Assembly: GCF_009928525.1 (NCBI RefSeq)
Contig: NZ_JAABOK010000004.1
Coordinates: forward strand, 124,001 to 188,000
Length of the DNA stretch: 64,000 nt
Direction: 5' to 3'
Origin: Chitinophaga solisilvae
Lineage (GTDB): Bacteria; Bacteroidota; Bacteroidia; Chitinophagales; Chitinophagaceae
In this document: positions 36,860 to 45,015 of the stretch, piece by piece
Layout: every line of letters starts with the position of its first letter
Numbering within the stretch: position 1 is the first letter of the stretch
Notes under the pieces: model-generated
What the model saw: only the letters and a program-made list of their open reading frames with translations
The model's database searches: none
Told to the model about the DNA's origin: nothing
Position numbers and translations under genes: made by a program

Positions 36860-37804
36860 CTACTGTTTTTTATATGCTGCAATAGCGTTGAATAACAAGG
36901 TACCATCCAGTTGCCGGTGTTCTCCGTGGCAGGAGACTGTAGCTGGGCCGTCCAGTAAGGCTTCCAGAGCTTCGCGGCAGGTAGCGTTGCACGGGAGCGG
37001 TTTTTCCGTATTATGTGCCGCCTGCTGCGGTATAAACCGCCATATATCTGTAAGCTGCAGCGAAGCCAGTTCCAGTTCCAGCCGCTGGTTTTCCAGGAAG
37101 CTGCGCACAAAGTCGTTGGCCGGCCGGAAAAGTAGTTCCACGGCAGTTCCCAGCTGTTGTATACGGCCTTTGTCCATGATGCATATTCTTGAACCCAGGT
37201 CAAAAGCTTCTTCTACATCATGGGTAACAAGGATGACGGTTTTACTGTTCAGTTCATCGAGTGCTTTGAATTCTCTTCTCACACTGATGCGGGTGAGCGG
37301 GTCGAGTGCGCCGAAAGGTTCGTCCATGAGCAATACCGGCGGGTCCGCTGCCAGCGCGCGTGCCAGCCCTACGCGCTGCTGTTGTCCGCCGCTGAGCTGC
37401 TGCGGATAGGCGTTGGCGTAATCGCGGGGAGGGAGGCCCAGTTTTTCCATGAGGGAAAGGGCGCGTTCTTTCATGCGCGCCTTATCCCACTGTAGCAGCT
37501 GTGGCACTATGCTGATATTCTCCAATACTGTATAATGCGGAAAAAGGCCATGGTTCTGCAATACATAGCCTATGCCCCGGCGGAGGGTTTCTGCAGGTTC
37601 TGCTGCAATATCTTTTCCGTTGATATGAATTTGTCCGCTGTCCGGCGTGATTAACCGGTTAATCATCCGCAGGGTAGTTGTTTTGCCGCAACCGCTGGTA
37701 CCGAGTAGCACCATGATTTCTCCCCGTTGCACTTCAAAGGAAACATCGCTGACAGCCTGTTTGTCCGGACTAAAACTTTTGGAAATGTGTGATAATGTAA
37801 TCAT
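36860..37804 (-). CDS. egtV: ABC transporter ATPase (OpuCA/EgtV-like)
   Basis: A 314-residue ATPase. Walker A is GTSGCGKTT (residues 35-43), the signature LSGGQQQRVGLARAL, Walker B VLLMDEPFGALD and the switch His in VILVTHDVEEA. A C-terminal ~70-residue extension replaces the CBS domains common in osmoprotectant ATPases, so osmotic gating is not indicated. The permease gene starts five bases after its stop. The symbol is by context (ergothioneine genes in the same run); a glycine betaine or choline role remains possible. Confidence 0.83.
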   Translation of the reverse strand: MITLSHISKSFSPDKQAVSDVSFEVQRGEIMVLLGTSGCGKTTTLRMINRLITPDSGQIHINGKDIAAEPAETLRRGIGYVLQNHGLFPHYTVLENISIVPQLLQWDKARMKERALSLMEKLGLPPRDYANAYPQQLSGGQQQRVGLARALAADPPVLLMDEPFGALDPLTRISVRREFKALDELNSKTVILVTHDVEEAFDLGSRICIMDKGRIQQLGTAVELLFRPANDFVRSFLENQRLELELASLQLTDIWRFIPQQAAHNTEKPLPCNATCREALEALLDGPATVSCHGEHRQLDGTLLFNAIAAYKKQ

Positions 37805-37846
37805 AGGAGAAATATACAGATGGGGAAAAATATGCGCAGATTGCCC

Positions 37847-39229
37847 TTATTTTTCCAGCATCAAAAATAGGTTATTCAATGATTCCGCATAGAGCGGATG
37901 TGCAAAAATCATATCGCGTAGCTGTGGTGCGGTGATACCGCCTGCCATGGCCATCTGCAGCACAGACATTATTTCGCCGCCCTGTGTGCCGATGATGGCG
38001 GCGCCCAGTATCTGCCCGGTATGTTCGTGTACAACGGCTTTCATGAATCCCTGTGTTTCGCCGGTTTCAATAGCGCGCGCTACTTTGTCCATACTGAGGC
38101 AGGCTACTTTCACCGGAATGCCCTGGCGCCGGGCCGCTGTTTCAGAAAGTCCGATGCGTCCCAGCTGCGGGTCGGTGAACATGCAATAAGGCACCTGCCG
38201 GTCTTTGGTGGTAATGGCTGCCTCTTCAAACAGATTTTTGTAGATGATGAGATGGTCATTGTAGGAGATATGTGTAAATGCAGGCCCGGGTTTTACATCG
38301 CCGATCGCGAAGATACCGGGACAGGTAGTTTCCAGGTGTTCATTCACCTGAACAAATCCTTTCTCATCCAGTGTAACACCGGTTTTAGCCGGCTGCAGGG
38401 AATGTGTCTGCGGTGCGCGGCCGGTAGCCAGCAGTATATGCGTTCCCGTTAGTGTTACCCGGTTGCTGCCGGCGGTAATATGCAGCAGCAGTCCGTCTGG
38501 TGTATGACTGATTTTATCTGCTGTAGCGGAAGTATATATCCGGATATCTTCTTCTTCCAGTACTTTTCTGATAACGGCTGCAACATCGGGGTCTTCGCGG
38601 GAAACGAGCTGCGGAGATTTCTCAATGATGGTAACATGACTGCCCAGCCGCTGATACAGCTGCCCCATTTCCAGTGCAATATAGCTGCCGCCAAGAATAA
38701 TCAGTTCAGGAGGTATCACCACTTCATCCAGCAGGGTGGCAGAAGTGAGGTACGGCACTTCCTCCAGGCCGGGAATATCAGGAATGACGGGTGTAGCGCC
38801 GGTATTGATGAAGATCTGGTCTGCAGTAATGGTTTGTTCACCGCCGTCATGCAGCTGAATGGTGACGGTTTTATGTGCGCTGAAGGCAGCGCTGCCATGT
38901 ATGAACGTGAGTCCTTCTGTTTTCTCCAGTCCTTTGCTGACACCGTTTCTGAATTGTTCTACTATATCATTTTTCCTGGATACGATAGCCGGAAGGTCAA
39001 CGCTGTAACCTTTGCTGACGATGCCCCAGGATTTGCTCTGTGACATGATATGGGCCACTTTTGCACAGGCTATCATGGCTTTGGTGGGCGTACACCCGTC
39101 GTTGATGCAGGTGCCGCCTGGCCAGCGTTGTTCGATGAGAGCTGTTTTCCATCCTTTATGGGCGAGTTTTTTTGCCAGCGGCGTACCACCCTGGCCCGAA
39201 CCAATAATGATTGCATCAAACTTTTCCAT
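37847..39229 (-). CDS. Pyridine nucleotide-disulfide oxidoreductase, MerA/lipoamide dehydrogenase-like
   Basis: A 460-residue FAD flavoprotein. The FAD-binding N-terminus is IIIGSGQGGTPLAKKLA, the redox pair Cys41/Cys46 is in GGTCINDGCTPTKAM, the NAD(P) fold is ILGGSYIALEMGQLYQRLG and the second FAD motif is FAIGDVKPGP. The C-terminal dimer domain keeps the catalytic His (FAHPLYAESL). There is no heavy-metal domain and no C-terminal Cys pair for mercury, so a disulfide substrate is more likely. It ends 42 bases before the EgtV-like ATPase on the same strand, which raises a possible role in ergothioneine disulfide reduction (inference). Confidence 0.85.
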   Translation of the reverse strand: MEKFDAIIIGSGQGGTPLAKKLAHKGWKTALIEQRWPGGTCINDGCTPTKAMIACAKVAHIMSQSKSWGIVSKGYSVDLPAIVSRKNDIVEQFRNGVSKGLEKTEGLTFIHGSAAFSAHKTVTIQLHDGGEQTITADQIFINTGATPVIPDIPGLEEVPYLTSATLLDEVVIPPELIILGGSYIALEMGQLYQRLGSHVTIIEKSPQLVSREDPDVAAVIRKVLEEEDIRIYTSATADKISHTPDGLLLHITAGSNRVTLTGTHILLATGRAPQTHSLQPAKTGVTLDEKGFVQVNEHLETTCPGIFAIGDVKPGPAFTHISYNDHLIIYKNLFEEAAITTKDRQVPYCMFTDPQLGRIGLSETAARRQGIPVKVACLSMDKVARAIETGETQGFMKAVVHEHTGQILGAAIIGTQGGEIMSVLQMAMAGGITAPQLRDMIFAHPLYAESLNNLFLMLEK

Positions 39230-39344
39230 AACTGTTTTTTTGAGCAGGGGCCAAAGATTATACCAGCAGAGACGGGAACGGGAAATTAGGTAAAAATAAT
39301 GATACTGACAGGTGATTTCCTGCTGCCGGCAGCTGTAAATACAT

Positions 39345-39352
39345 TATCTTTG
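39345..39352 (+). promoter_or_regulatory. Bacteroidota-type -7 element for dusB
   Basis: TATCTTTG fits TAnnTTTG exactly. Transcription would start ~39358, downstream of the ATG at 39299, which argues that dusB begins at the TTG at 39374. Confidence 0.6.
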
Positions 39353-39373
39353 CGGTCCGGAAAAAATTACATT

Positions 39374-40411
39374 TTGGTAAAGATTGACAACATAACACTG
39401 CCCGATTTCCCGCTGTTGCTGGCTCCCATGGAAGACGTGAGCGATCCGCCTTTCCGTGCCGTCTGCAAAGATGCAGGTGCGGACCTGATGTATACTGAAT
39501 TTATCTCAAGTGAAGGGCTCATCCGCGATGCAATCAAATGCCGCAGGAAGCTGGATATTTTCGAGTATGAGCGGCCTGTAGGTATACAGATCTTCGGGGG
39601 TGATGAAGACAGTCTGGCTATGGCCGCCAGAATAGTAGACGTTACCAGTCCGGACCTGCTGGACATCAACTTTGGCTGCCCGGTAAAAAAAGTAGCCGGC
39701 AGGGGCGCCGGAGCCGGTGTGCTGAAAGACCTTGATCTCATGGTAAGGTTGACAGCCGCCTGCGTAAAGGCCACAAAGCTGCCCGTAACGGTCAAAACAA
39801 GACTGGGGTGGGACGATGATACCAAAAATATTGAAGAGGTGGCAGAACGCCTGCAGGACGTGGGCATTAAAGCCCTCGCCATTCACGGCCGTACCCGCTG
39901 CCAGATGTATAAGGGCCAGGCCGACTGGACCCTGATCGGAAAAGTAAAGAACAACCCCCGCATAAAAATCCCCATCTTCGGCAACGGTGATATCAATACA
40001 CCGCAAAAAGCCGTGGAGTATAAGAACCGCTATGGTGTGGACGGCATCATGATAGGCCGCGCCGTTATAGGCTACCCGTGGCTGTTCCGCGAAATCCGCC
40101 ATTATGAGCAAACCGGTGAACTGCTGCCGGGGCCTACCCTGGAAGAACGTATTGCCGTGAGCAAGAAACACCTGCGCCTTTCCGTGGAATGGAAAGGGCC
40201 GGTAACAGGCATCAACGAGATGCGCGGCTGCTACGCCAATTACCTCAAGGGGTTGCCTAACATCAAAGAGTTCCGCAGCCGCCTGGTAACACTCAAAACA
40301 GTGGAAGAAGTGGAAGCTGTGCTCGATGAAATCGAAGCGTACTATAAGGGTATCGAGCTGGAACACGCGCCCATAGAGCTGATAGACTATCACCAGAACT
40401 GCCCGCTGTAA
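39374..40411 (+). CDS. dusB: tRNA-dihydrouridine synthase B
   Basis: A 345-residue FMN enzyme (from the TTG start) that reduces uridines in the tRNA D-loop. FPLLLAPMEDVSDPPFRAVC opens the TIM barrel. The catalytic Cys is in INFGCPVKKVAGRGAGAGVL, and VKTRLGWDD, HGRTRCQMYKG and GNGDINTPQ are family motifs. The C-terminal helical tRNA-binding domain is present. A longer in-frame ATG (39299) exists but lies upstream of a probable promoter element; the sequence VKIDNITLPDFPL after TTG fits the normal N-terminus. Confidence 0.92.
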   Translation: MVKIDNITLPDFPLLLAPMEDVSDPPFRAVCKDAGADLMYTEFISSEGLIRDAIKCRRKLDIFEYERPVGIQIFGGDEDSLAMAARIVDVTSPDLLDINFGCPVKKVAGRGAGAGVLKDLDLMVRLTAACVKATKLPVTVKTRLGWDDDTKNIEEVAERLQDVGIKALAIHGRTRCQMYKGQADWTLIGKVKNNPRIKIPIFGNGDINTPQKAVEYKNRYGVDGIMIGRAVIGYPWLFREIRHYEQTGELLPGPTLEERIAVSKKHLRLSVEWKGPVTGINEMRGCYANYLKGLPNIKEFRSRLVTLKTVEEVEAVLDEIEAYYKGIELEHAPIELIDYHQNCPL

Positions 40412-40490
40412 TCATCTTCCTGAAAAAAGAAAGGGGAACAGGTATAAACATATTATGCGTATATTATGTTATATCATAAAAATTCCCCTG

Positions 40491-41072
40491 ATGAAAATAT
40501 CTCTCTGCTATACCACCGTTATAGCCGCTCTCCTGTTGATGACCGCCTGCAATACGCGCACGGATTCCCGTCATGATAATCCGCTGCTGCAGAGCGATAA
40601 TACCCCGAAAGATACCGCTGCATATAATGATATACGTTACCGTGACCAGCAGCAGATAGAAAAGGTGATCTATAGCTTCTGCGAACATTTTGACAACGGA
40701 ACGCTCGGAAAATGCCTGGATTTTATGGCTGACAGCATACGCGGAGAAATTGATGGTGTGAAAATCACCGGCCGGCAGCGCTGGGCCGAAAAAATAGAGG
40801 CTCTTGTAAAAAGCACGGAAGACAGTCACTTTCAGCCCCGTCACATCTTGTCCAATATGCAGTTTGCCCCTGCAGCCAACGATACCGTACAAATCAGCAT
40901 GTATGCCTCCGTATTATGGACAGACCTCCTCTCCGGCCAGATTCAGCTGATGTCCGTCGGCTACTATAAAGGGAAAATGGTGAAACAGGACGGAAAGTGG
41001 TTAATTGCTACGCTGCATTCACTGCCAGACAGCAGGTTGGTGAAGGGTTTCTACCAGGATAAGGAAATTTAA
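40491..41072 (+). CDS. NTF2/SnoaL-like lipoprotein
   Basis: A 193-residue probable lipoprotein (lipobox LLLMTAC). The mature part (~50-185) has the length and pattern of a nuclear-transport-factor-2/SnoaL-like cone: RDQQQIEKVIYSFCEHFDNG, then GRQRWAEKIEALV and a final strand set with DGKWLIATLHSLPD. This fold serves as enzyme or binding pocket; no ligand is evident. An earlier in-frame ATG at 40455 would spoil the signal peptide. The following sigma gene starts 63 bases later. Confidence 0.72.
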   Translation: MKISLCYTTVIAALLLMTACNTRTDSRHDNPLLQSDNTPKDTAAYNDIRYRDQQQIEKVIYSFCEHFDNGTLGKCLDFMADSIRGEIDGVKITGRQRWAEKIEALVKSTEDSHFQPRHILSNMQFAPAANDTVQISMYASVLWTDLLSGQIQLMSVGYYKGKMVKQDGKWLIATLHSLPDSRLVKGFYQDKEI

Positions 41073-41135
41073 TTTCCCTGCAGTGTGATTTTTCAGGCCC
41101 TGTTGCGAATAATAAAGAAAGCGCTTACCTGTTAA

Positions 41136-41651
41136 ATGGACTCAATACCTGATAAGACGCTCTTCCTGCAGCGCATCCAGGAAAACAGACGGATTATTTT
41201 CAAGATCTGCAACACCTACTGCCAGCAGGCGTATGACCGGGAAGACCTGGCACAGGACATCATCTGTCATCTCTGGAAATCAGCTCCCCAGTATGATCCA
41301 TCCGGAAAATTTACTACCTGGATGTATCGTGTGGCGCTGAATGTAGCCATCTCCTTTTACCGTCGCGGGAAAAGGAACCGGCAACTCGTGCCTGTCACGG
41401 AACAGCTGATTGAAATGGAAGCTGATGCTGACAATAATACGGAGATAGAAGATCATCTGGCATTACTGCAGCAGCTGATCAACGGATTCAATGAACTGGA
41501 TAAGGCCCTGATGCTCCTGTATCTGGAGGAAAGGAGCTACCGGGAGATAGCCGACATTTTGGGAATCAGCGAAACGAATGTAGCCACTAAAATTAACAGA
41601 TTAAAAAGCCGTCTGAAACAACATTTCTCATCTATTCAAAAAGCATTGTAA
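41136..41651 (+). CDS. ECF RNA polymerase sigma factor
   Basis: A 171-residue sigma-70 factor with region 2 (YDREDLAQDIICHLWKSAPQ) and region 4 (ERSYREIADILGISETNVAT). Unlike the other two sigma factors here it is not followed by FecR/SusC; its stop overlaps the ATG of a two-to-four-helix membrane protein gene (TAATG), which is the likely control partner. Confidence 0.92.
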   Translation: MDSIPDKTLFLQRIQENRRIIFKICNTYCQQAYDREDLAQDIICHLWKSAPQYDPSGKFTTWMYRVALNVAISFYRRGKRNRQLVPVTEQLIEMEADADNNTEIEDHLALLQQLINGFNELDKALMLLYLEERSYREIADILGISETNVATKINRLKSRLKQHFSSIQKAL

Positions 41652-42289
41652 TGGAAGCTGCAGATATAAAAGCCTTGTGGCAGGCCTATGACGCCAAACT
41701 GGAGCGGTCTATGAAGCTGAACCTCTACCTGGTAGAACAGCTGGGATCAGATAAAATAAATTCTTCCTTCAGCTCGCTCACCCGTTTTAAAATAATTGCA
41801 GTCATCTTCGGTTTTATCTGGATTGCCTTTGTCGGGTTTTTGCTGTATCATAACTACAGGCAGGTGTTTTTTGTGATCAGCGCCGTTTCCAGTATCCTGT
41901 TCTCGGCTATGGCCATAGCCGGATACCTTTATCAGATCCGGCTTATCAGGAAAATCAATTTCAGTGCCGATGTATTGCTGACGCAGCAGCAGCTGGCCAT
42001 GCTGCATATTTCTGTATTGCGGACCATGCGTCTTCTCTGGCTGTCAATGCCACCCTACACATTTTTCTTTATCACCAACCAGATGGCGCTGCAGGCAGAT
42101 GCACAGTTCTGGATCATTCAGCTCCTGATCACCGGCACATTTACGGTATTGGCCATATGGCTGTACCAGCATATTTCCTTTGAAAACAGGAATGAAAAAT
42201 GGGTACGTGCCTTATTGTGGAACGACGGTGGGAAATCTATTTCGCGCGCATTGGATTTTATGAAAGAAATAGAAAGGTTTAAGGGGTAA
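41651..42289 (+). CDS. Membrane protein, probable partner of the preceding sigma factor
   Basis: A 212-residue inner-membrane protein. A cytoplasmic N-terminal stretch (~1-45) is followed by membrane segments near 48-68 (IIAVIFGFIWIAFVGFLLY), 74-92, 128-146 and 152-170. The start overlaps the sigma stop by one base, so the two are translationally coupled, as is usual for a sigma and its inhibitor. No zinc-finger anti-sigma motif (HxxxCxxC) is present, so the role is inferred from position only. Confidence 0.7.
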   Translation: MEAADIKALWQAYDAKLERSMKLNLYLVEQLGSDKINSSFSSLTRFKIIAVIFGFIWIAFVGFLLYHNYRQVFFVISAVSSILFSAMAIAGYLYQIRLIRKINFSADVLLTQQQLAMLHISVLRTMRLLWLSMPPYTFFFITNQMALQADAQFWIIQLLITGTFTVLAIWLYQHISFENRNEKWVRALLWNDGGKSISRALDFMKEIERFKG

Positions 42290-42408
42290 TTACGAATTAC
42301 GAATTGCGAATTACGAATGAAAAGCGAAGACGAAAGCGATAATACTTTTAAGTATCCGCTTTGGTCTTCGCTTTTCATTCGTAATTCGTAATTCGCAATT
42401 CGTAATTA
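42287..42408. repeat. Long intergenic inverted repeat, family A copy 5
   Basis: Left arm gtaattacgaattacgaatt, copy-specific stem aaaagcgaagacgaaagcga. The order of acgaatt and gcgaatt units differs between the two arms, as if units had been reshuffled, leaving some mispairs. It lies between the convergent ends of the membrane-protein gene and the EF-G gene and reaches into both stop codons. Confidence 0.85.
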
Positions 42409-44448
42409 CTTCAACTGGTAATCATTGAACGTAACTGCCGCCGTTGCTCTGCCGGAAGACAACGTACGAAGAGTGGTTACGTAGCCGAATAGTTCGGCCA
42501 GCGGAACGGTTGCGACGATGTCCTGCAGGTTGTTTTTCATTTCCATATGGCGGATGACGCCACGGCGTTTGTTCAGGTCGCCGGTGAGAACGCCGGTATA
42601 TTCTTCCGGAGTGCTTACTTCTACGCGCATTACTGGTTCCAGCAGTCTGGGTACAGCCTGGGCCGCGATATTACGGAAGGCAATATGGGCTACCTGTTCG
42701 AAGTCCTGCGCATGGGAATCGTTGGGATGAATAGATCCGTCCAATAGCCTGATCCGCATGGATCTTACCGGGAAGCCTTCCAGCACGCCGGTTTTCATGG
42801 CAGCTTCAAAGCCTTTGCTCACCGAAGGAATGAATTCTTTCGGAATGGCGCCCCCTTTGATGTCGTTAATAAATTCCAGTCCGGGTTCATTATCCGGGCG
42901 TGGGGACAATTCAAAGCTGATGTCAGCGAAGTTGCCGGAGCCGCCGTTTTGTTTTCTGAACACCTCGCGGTGGGTGATGCTCCGGGTGAATACTTCCTTG
43001 TAGGCAATCTGTGGCTGGCCTTTATTGACTTGCAGCTGGTAGCTGGCAGCCAGTTTTTCCAGCACCACTTCCAGGTGGAGTTCTCCCATGCCTTTGAGGA
43101 TGGTTTGTCCGGATGCAGGATCAACTTCCACGCTGAGCGTAGGATCTTCGTCCAGCATGGCCGCCAGGGCATCGCCGAGTTTGTCCGCGTCTTTCGCCGC
43201 TTTGGCTTCGATGGCGTATCCGATCATTGGTTCCGGGAAATTGATTTTTTCCAGGAGCACCGGATAGTCAGGGTGGGCCAGCGTATCACCGGTTTTCACT
43301 TCTTTCAGCCCTACTACAGCGCCGATGTCGCCCGCACCTATTTCCGTTGCCGGTTCGTATTTGTCCGACATGATACGGAGCAGGCGGCTGATGCGTACGG
43401 AGCGGCCGGTACGGCTGTTCCACAGCATGTCGCCGGTGCGCATAACGCCGGCGTATACACGCACCAGTGTTAACTTGCCAACGTAGGCATCAGCGATTAT
43501 TTTAAACGCCAGTGCAGCCATGTTGCCTTCCGGTGTGGCCGGGATCATGATGGGAGTATCTCCGTCGGTGCTGGTAGCCTGTACTTCCGGAATATCCTGC
43601 GGCGCAGGGAGGTAGGCAGCTACTGCATCGAGCAGGGGCTGTATACCTTTGTTTCTGTAGGCAGCGCCGGCCAGCACAGGAACGGCCTGCAGGCTGACAG
43701 TAGCGGCTCGCAGCGCAGCGCGGATATCGTCTGCACTGATATGATCCGGATCGGTGGTGTACTGCTCCAGCAGCGATTCCTGCAGCACAGATAATTCTTC
43801 CAGCAGGAAGGTACGTGCCTGACGTGCCGCCGGCAGCATTTCCGCAGGGATGTCCTGTATATCGAAAGTCTTACCGTCGTCGTTATGCCATATCAGCGCC
43901 TTCATAGCGATGAGGTCAATCACGCCGCGGAAATTATCTTCTTCCCCGATGGGTAATTGTACCGGAATAACATTAGCGTGCAGGCGTTCCCGTATGTCTT
44001 TCACAACATGCTGGAAATCAGCTCCCTGCCGGTCCATTTTATTAATCATGACGATGCGGGGCACACGGTAACGGTCGGCCTGATGCCAGACGGTTTCCGA
44101 CTGTGGCTGAACGCCGGCGCGGGCATCGAAAACAGCCACAGCACCGTCGAGTACACGGAGAGAGCGTTCTACTTCAGCCGTGAAATCGACGTGACCGGGC
44201 GTATCGATAATATTTATCTGATAATCATCTTCCTGATATTTCCAGTAGGTAGTAATCGCAGCAGAAGAAATGGTGATACCCCGTTTTTCTTCCTGCGGAT
44301 CGCTGTCCATCACGGTGTTGCCATCGTCTACATTACCTAGTTTATGTGTAAGGCCGGTGTAATACAGCATTCTTTCTGTAAGGGTTGTTTTACCTGCATC
44401 GACATGAGCCATGATACCTATATTTCTGAATTGATCCAGACGTTTCAT
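42406..44448 (-). CDS. fusA: Elongation factor G (probable paralogue)
   Basis: A 680-residue translational GTPase. The G domain is intact: P-loop AHVDAGKTT, switch [15 protein letters not shown] (Lys where housekeeping EF-G has Arg), switch [17 protein letters not shown] and NKMDRQG. Domains II-V follow, including [14 protein letters not shown]. It is slightly shorter than typical EF-G. It is not in a ribosomal str-type cluster but stands alone, so it is probably a second, conditional EF-G. Two leader-peptide/terminator units precede it (44473-44883), suggesting expression rises when translation is disturbed. Confidence 0.88.
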   Translation of the reverse strand: MKRLDQFRNIGIMAHVDAGKTTLTERMLYYTGLTHKLGNVDDGNTVMDSDPQEEKRGITISSAAITTYWKYQEDDYQINIIDTPGHVDFTAEVERSLRVLDGAVAVFDARAGVQPQSETVWHQADRYRVPRIVMINKMDRQGADFQHVVKDIRERLHANVIPVQLPIGEEDNFRGVIDLIAMKALIWHNDDGKTFDIQDIPAEMLPAARQARTFLLEELSVLQESLLEQYTTDPDHISADDIRAALRAATVSLQAVPVLAGAAYRNKGIQPLLDAVAAYLPAPQDIPEVQATSTDGDTPIMIPATPEGNMAALAFKIIADAYVGKLTLVRVYAGVMRTGDMLWNSRTGRSVRISRLLRIMSDKYEPATEIGAGDIGAVVGLKEVKTGDTLAHPDYPVLLEKINFPEPMIGYAIEAKAAKDADKLGDALAAMLDEDPTLSVEVDPASGQTILKGMGELHLEVVLEKLAASYQLQVNKGQPQIAYKEVFTRSITHREVFRKQNGGSGNFADISFELSPRPDNEPGLEFINDIKGGAIPKEFIPSVSKGFEAAMKTGVLEGFPVRSMRIRLLDGSIHPNDSHAQDFEQVAHIAFRNIAAQAVPRLLEPVMRVEVSTPEEYTGVLTGDLNKRRGVIRHMEMKNNLQDIVATVPLAELFGYVTTLRTLSSGRATAAVTFNDYQLK

Positions 44449-44472
44449 CTTGTTATATTTTAAAAGGGGAAT

Positions 44473-44508
44473 AAAAAAAGCCTCTCACCAGTTGGTAATG
44501 AGAGGCTT
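44473..44508 (-). terminator. Attenuator terminator 2 before the EF-G gene
   Basis: On the minus strand, aagcctctca pairs with tgagaggctt and is followed by a seven-T tract ending 25 bases before the EF-G ATG. The loop side holds cattacc, which is complementary to ggtaatg spanning the stop codon of leader peptide 2, giving an alternative antiterminator pairing. Confidence 0.75.
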
Positions 44509-44532
44509 GCTGCTGCAACAGAGTGCCAGACA

Positions 44533-44586
44533 TTACCGGTGTTGCCGGATGTGAGCGGTCATCAGTGTTTTGATCTGTAATTTCAT
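44533..44586 (-). CDS. Leader peptide 2 of the EF-G attenuator
   Basis: A 17-codon open frame reading MKLQIKTLMTAHIRQHR, placed 25 bases before terminator 2. Its stop codon lies inside ggtaatg, the strand that can pair with cattacc in the terminator. A ribosome that reaches the stop would block this pairing and allow termination; a ribosome held earlier would favour read-through. No amino acid is strongly enriched, so the signal may be general slowing of translation or a stalling compound. Confidence 0.6.
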   Translation of the reverse strand: MKLQIKTLMTAHIRQHR

Positions 44587-44641
44587 ATGGCAGCGTTAAA
44601 TAAAATGAATAAAATTGAAGCTTGGGTAAGGTGGGGGAGAC

Positions 44642-44674
44642 AAAATAAAAAGGCCTCTTCGGATGAAGAGGCCT
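44642..44674 (-). terminator. Attenuator terminator 1 before the EF-G gene
   Basis: On the minus strand, aggcctcttc / gaagaggcct form a perfect ten-pair stem with a four-base loop followed by tttttatttt. gcctctt on the rising arm can instead pair with gagaggt at the stop codon of leader peptide 1 (two G-U pairs). Confidence 0.78.
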
Positions 44675-44704
44675 CCCAGTATCTGGTGGAGTTTACATGT
44701 TATG

Positions 44705-44833
44705 TTAACCTCTCATATCCGGGACGGAATCTGCCTCCCCGTTGTAAATAAAGACAATACGCGTACTTGCAATTACCGCTCTGATAACGGTATTGGTGTG
44801 CGTGTTTGCCTGATATGTTAAGGTATGTTTCAT
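44705..44833 (-). CDS. Leader peptide 1 of the EF-G attenuator
   Basis: A 42-codon frame starting MKHTLTYQANTHTNTVIR and ending SVPDMRG. It lies ~12 bases after the predicted transcription start and 31 bases before terminator 1. It is richer in Thr, Val and Ile (six, five and four) than average but has no long run. Placement promoter-leader-terminator is the evidence; coding has not been shown. Confidence 0.55.
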   Translation of the reverse strand: MKHTLTYQANTHTNTVIRAVIASTRIVFIYNGEADSVPDMRG

Positions 44834-44851
44834 ATAATTGAAATTGCAGTG

Positions 44852-44883
44852 CAAATATAATTCTCTTTTTGATATAAACAAAA
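44852..44883 (-). promoter_or_regulatory. Strong Bacteroidota promoter for the EF-G leader
   Basis: Minus-strand TTTTG (44879-44883), 19 bases of spacer, then TATATTTG (44852-44859) match the -33 TTTG / -7 TAnnTTTG consensus. This is the best promoter seen in the window. Confidence 0.75.
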
Positions 44884-44980
44884 TTGATAGCTTTTTGTAT
44901 TAGATAAACAAGAGAGGTTTATCTTTTAATTGTACAGATTTTTCGCATGATTATACCAGGGAAGGAAGGAGCAGAGGTAG

Positions 44981-44988
44981 TAGATTTG
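44981..44988 (+). promoter_or_regulatory. Bacteroidota-type -7 element for the aldo/keto reductase
   Basis: TAGATTTG fits TAnnTTTG and lies 27 bases before the ATG at 45016. No clear -33 element. Confidence 0.5.
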
Positions 44989-45015
44989 CAGATTGACTGA
45001 TTTAAAACAACGTGT

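Noticed and set aside
11322..42408. Short repeated units between genes that could suggest a CRISPR array
   Set aside because: Units are inverted rather than regularly spaced direct repeats, have no unique spacers, and no cas gene is in the window.
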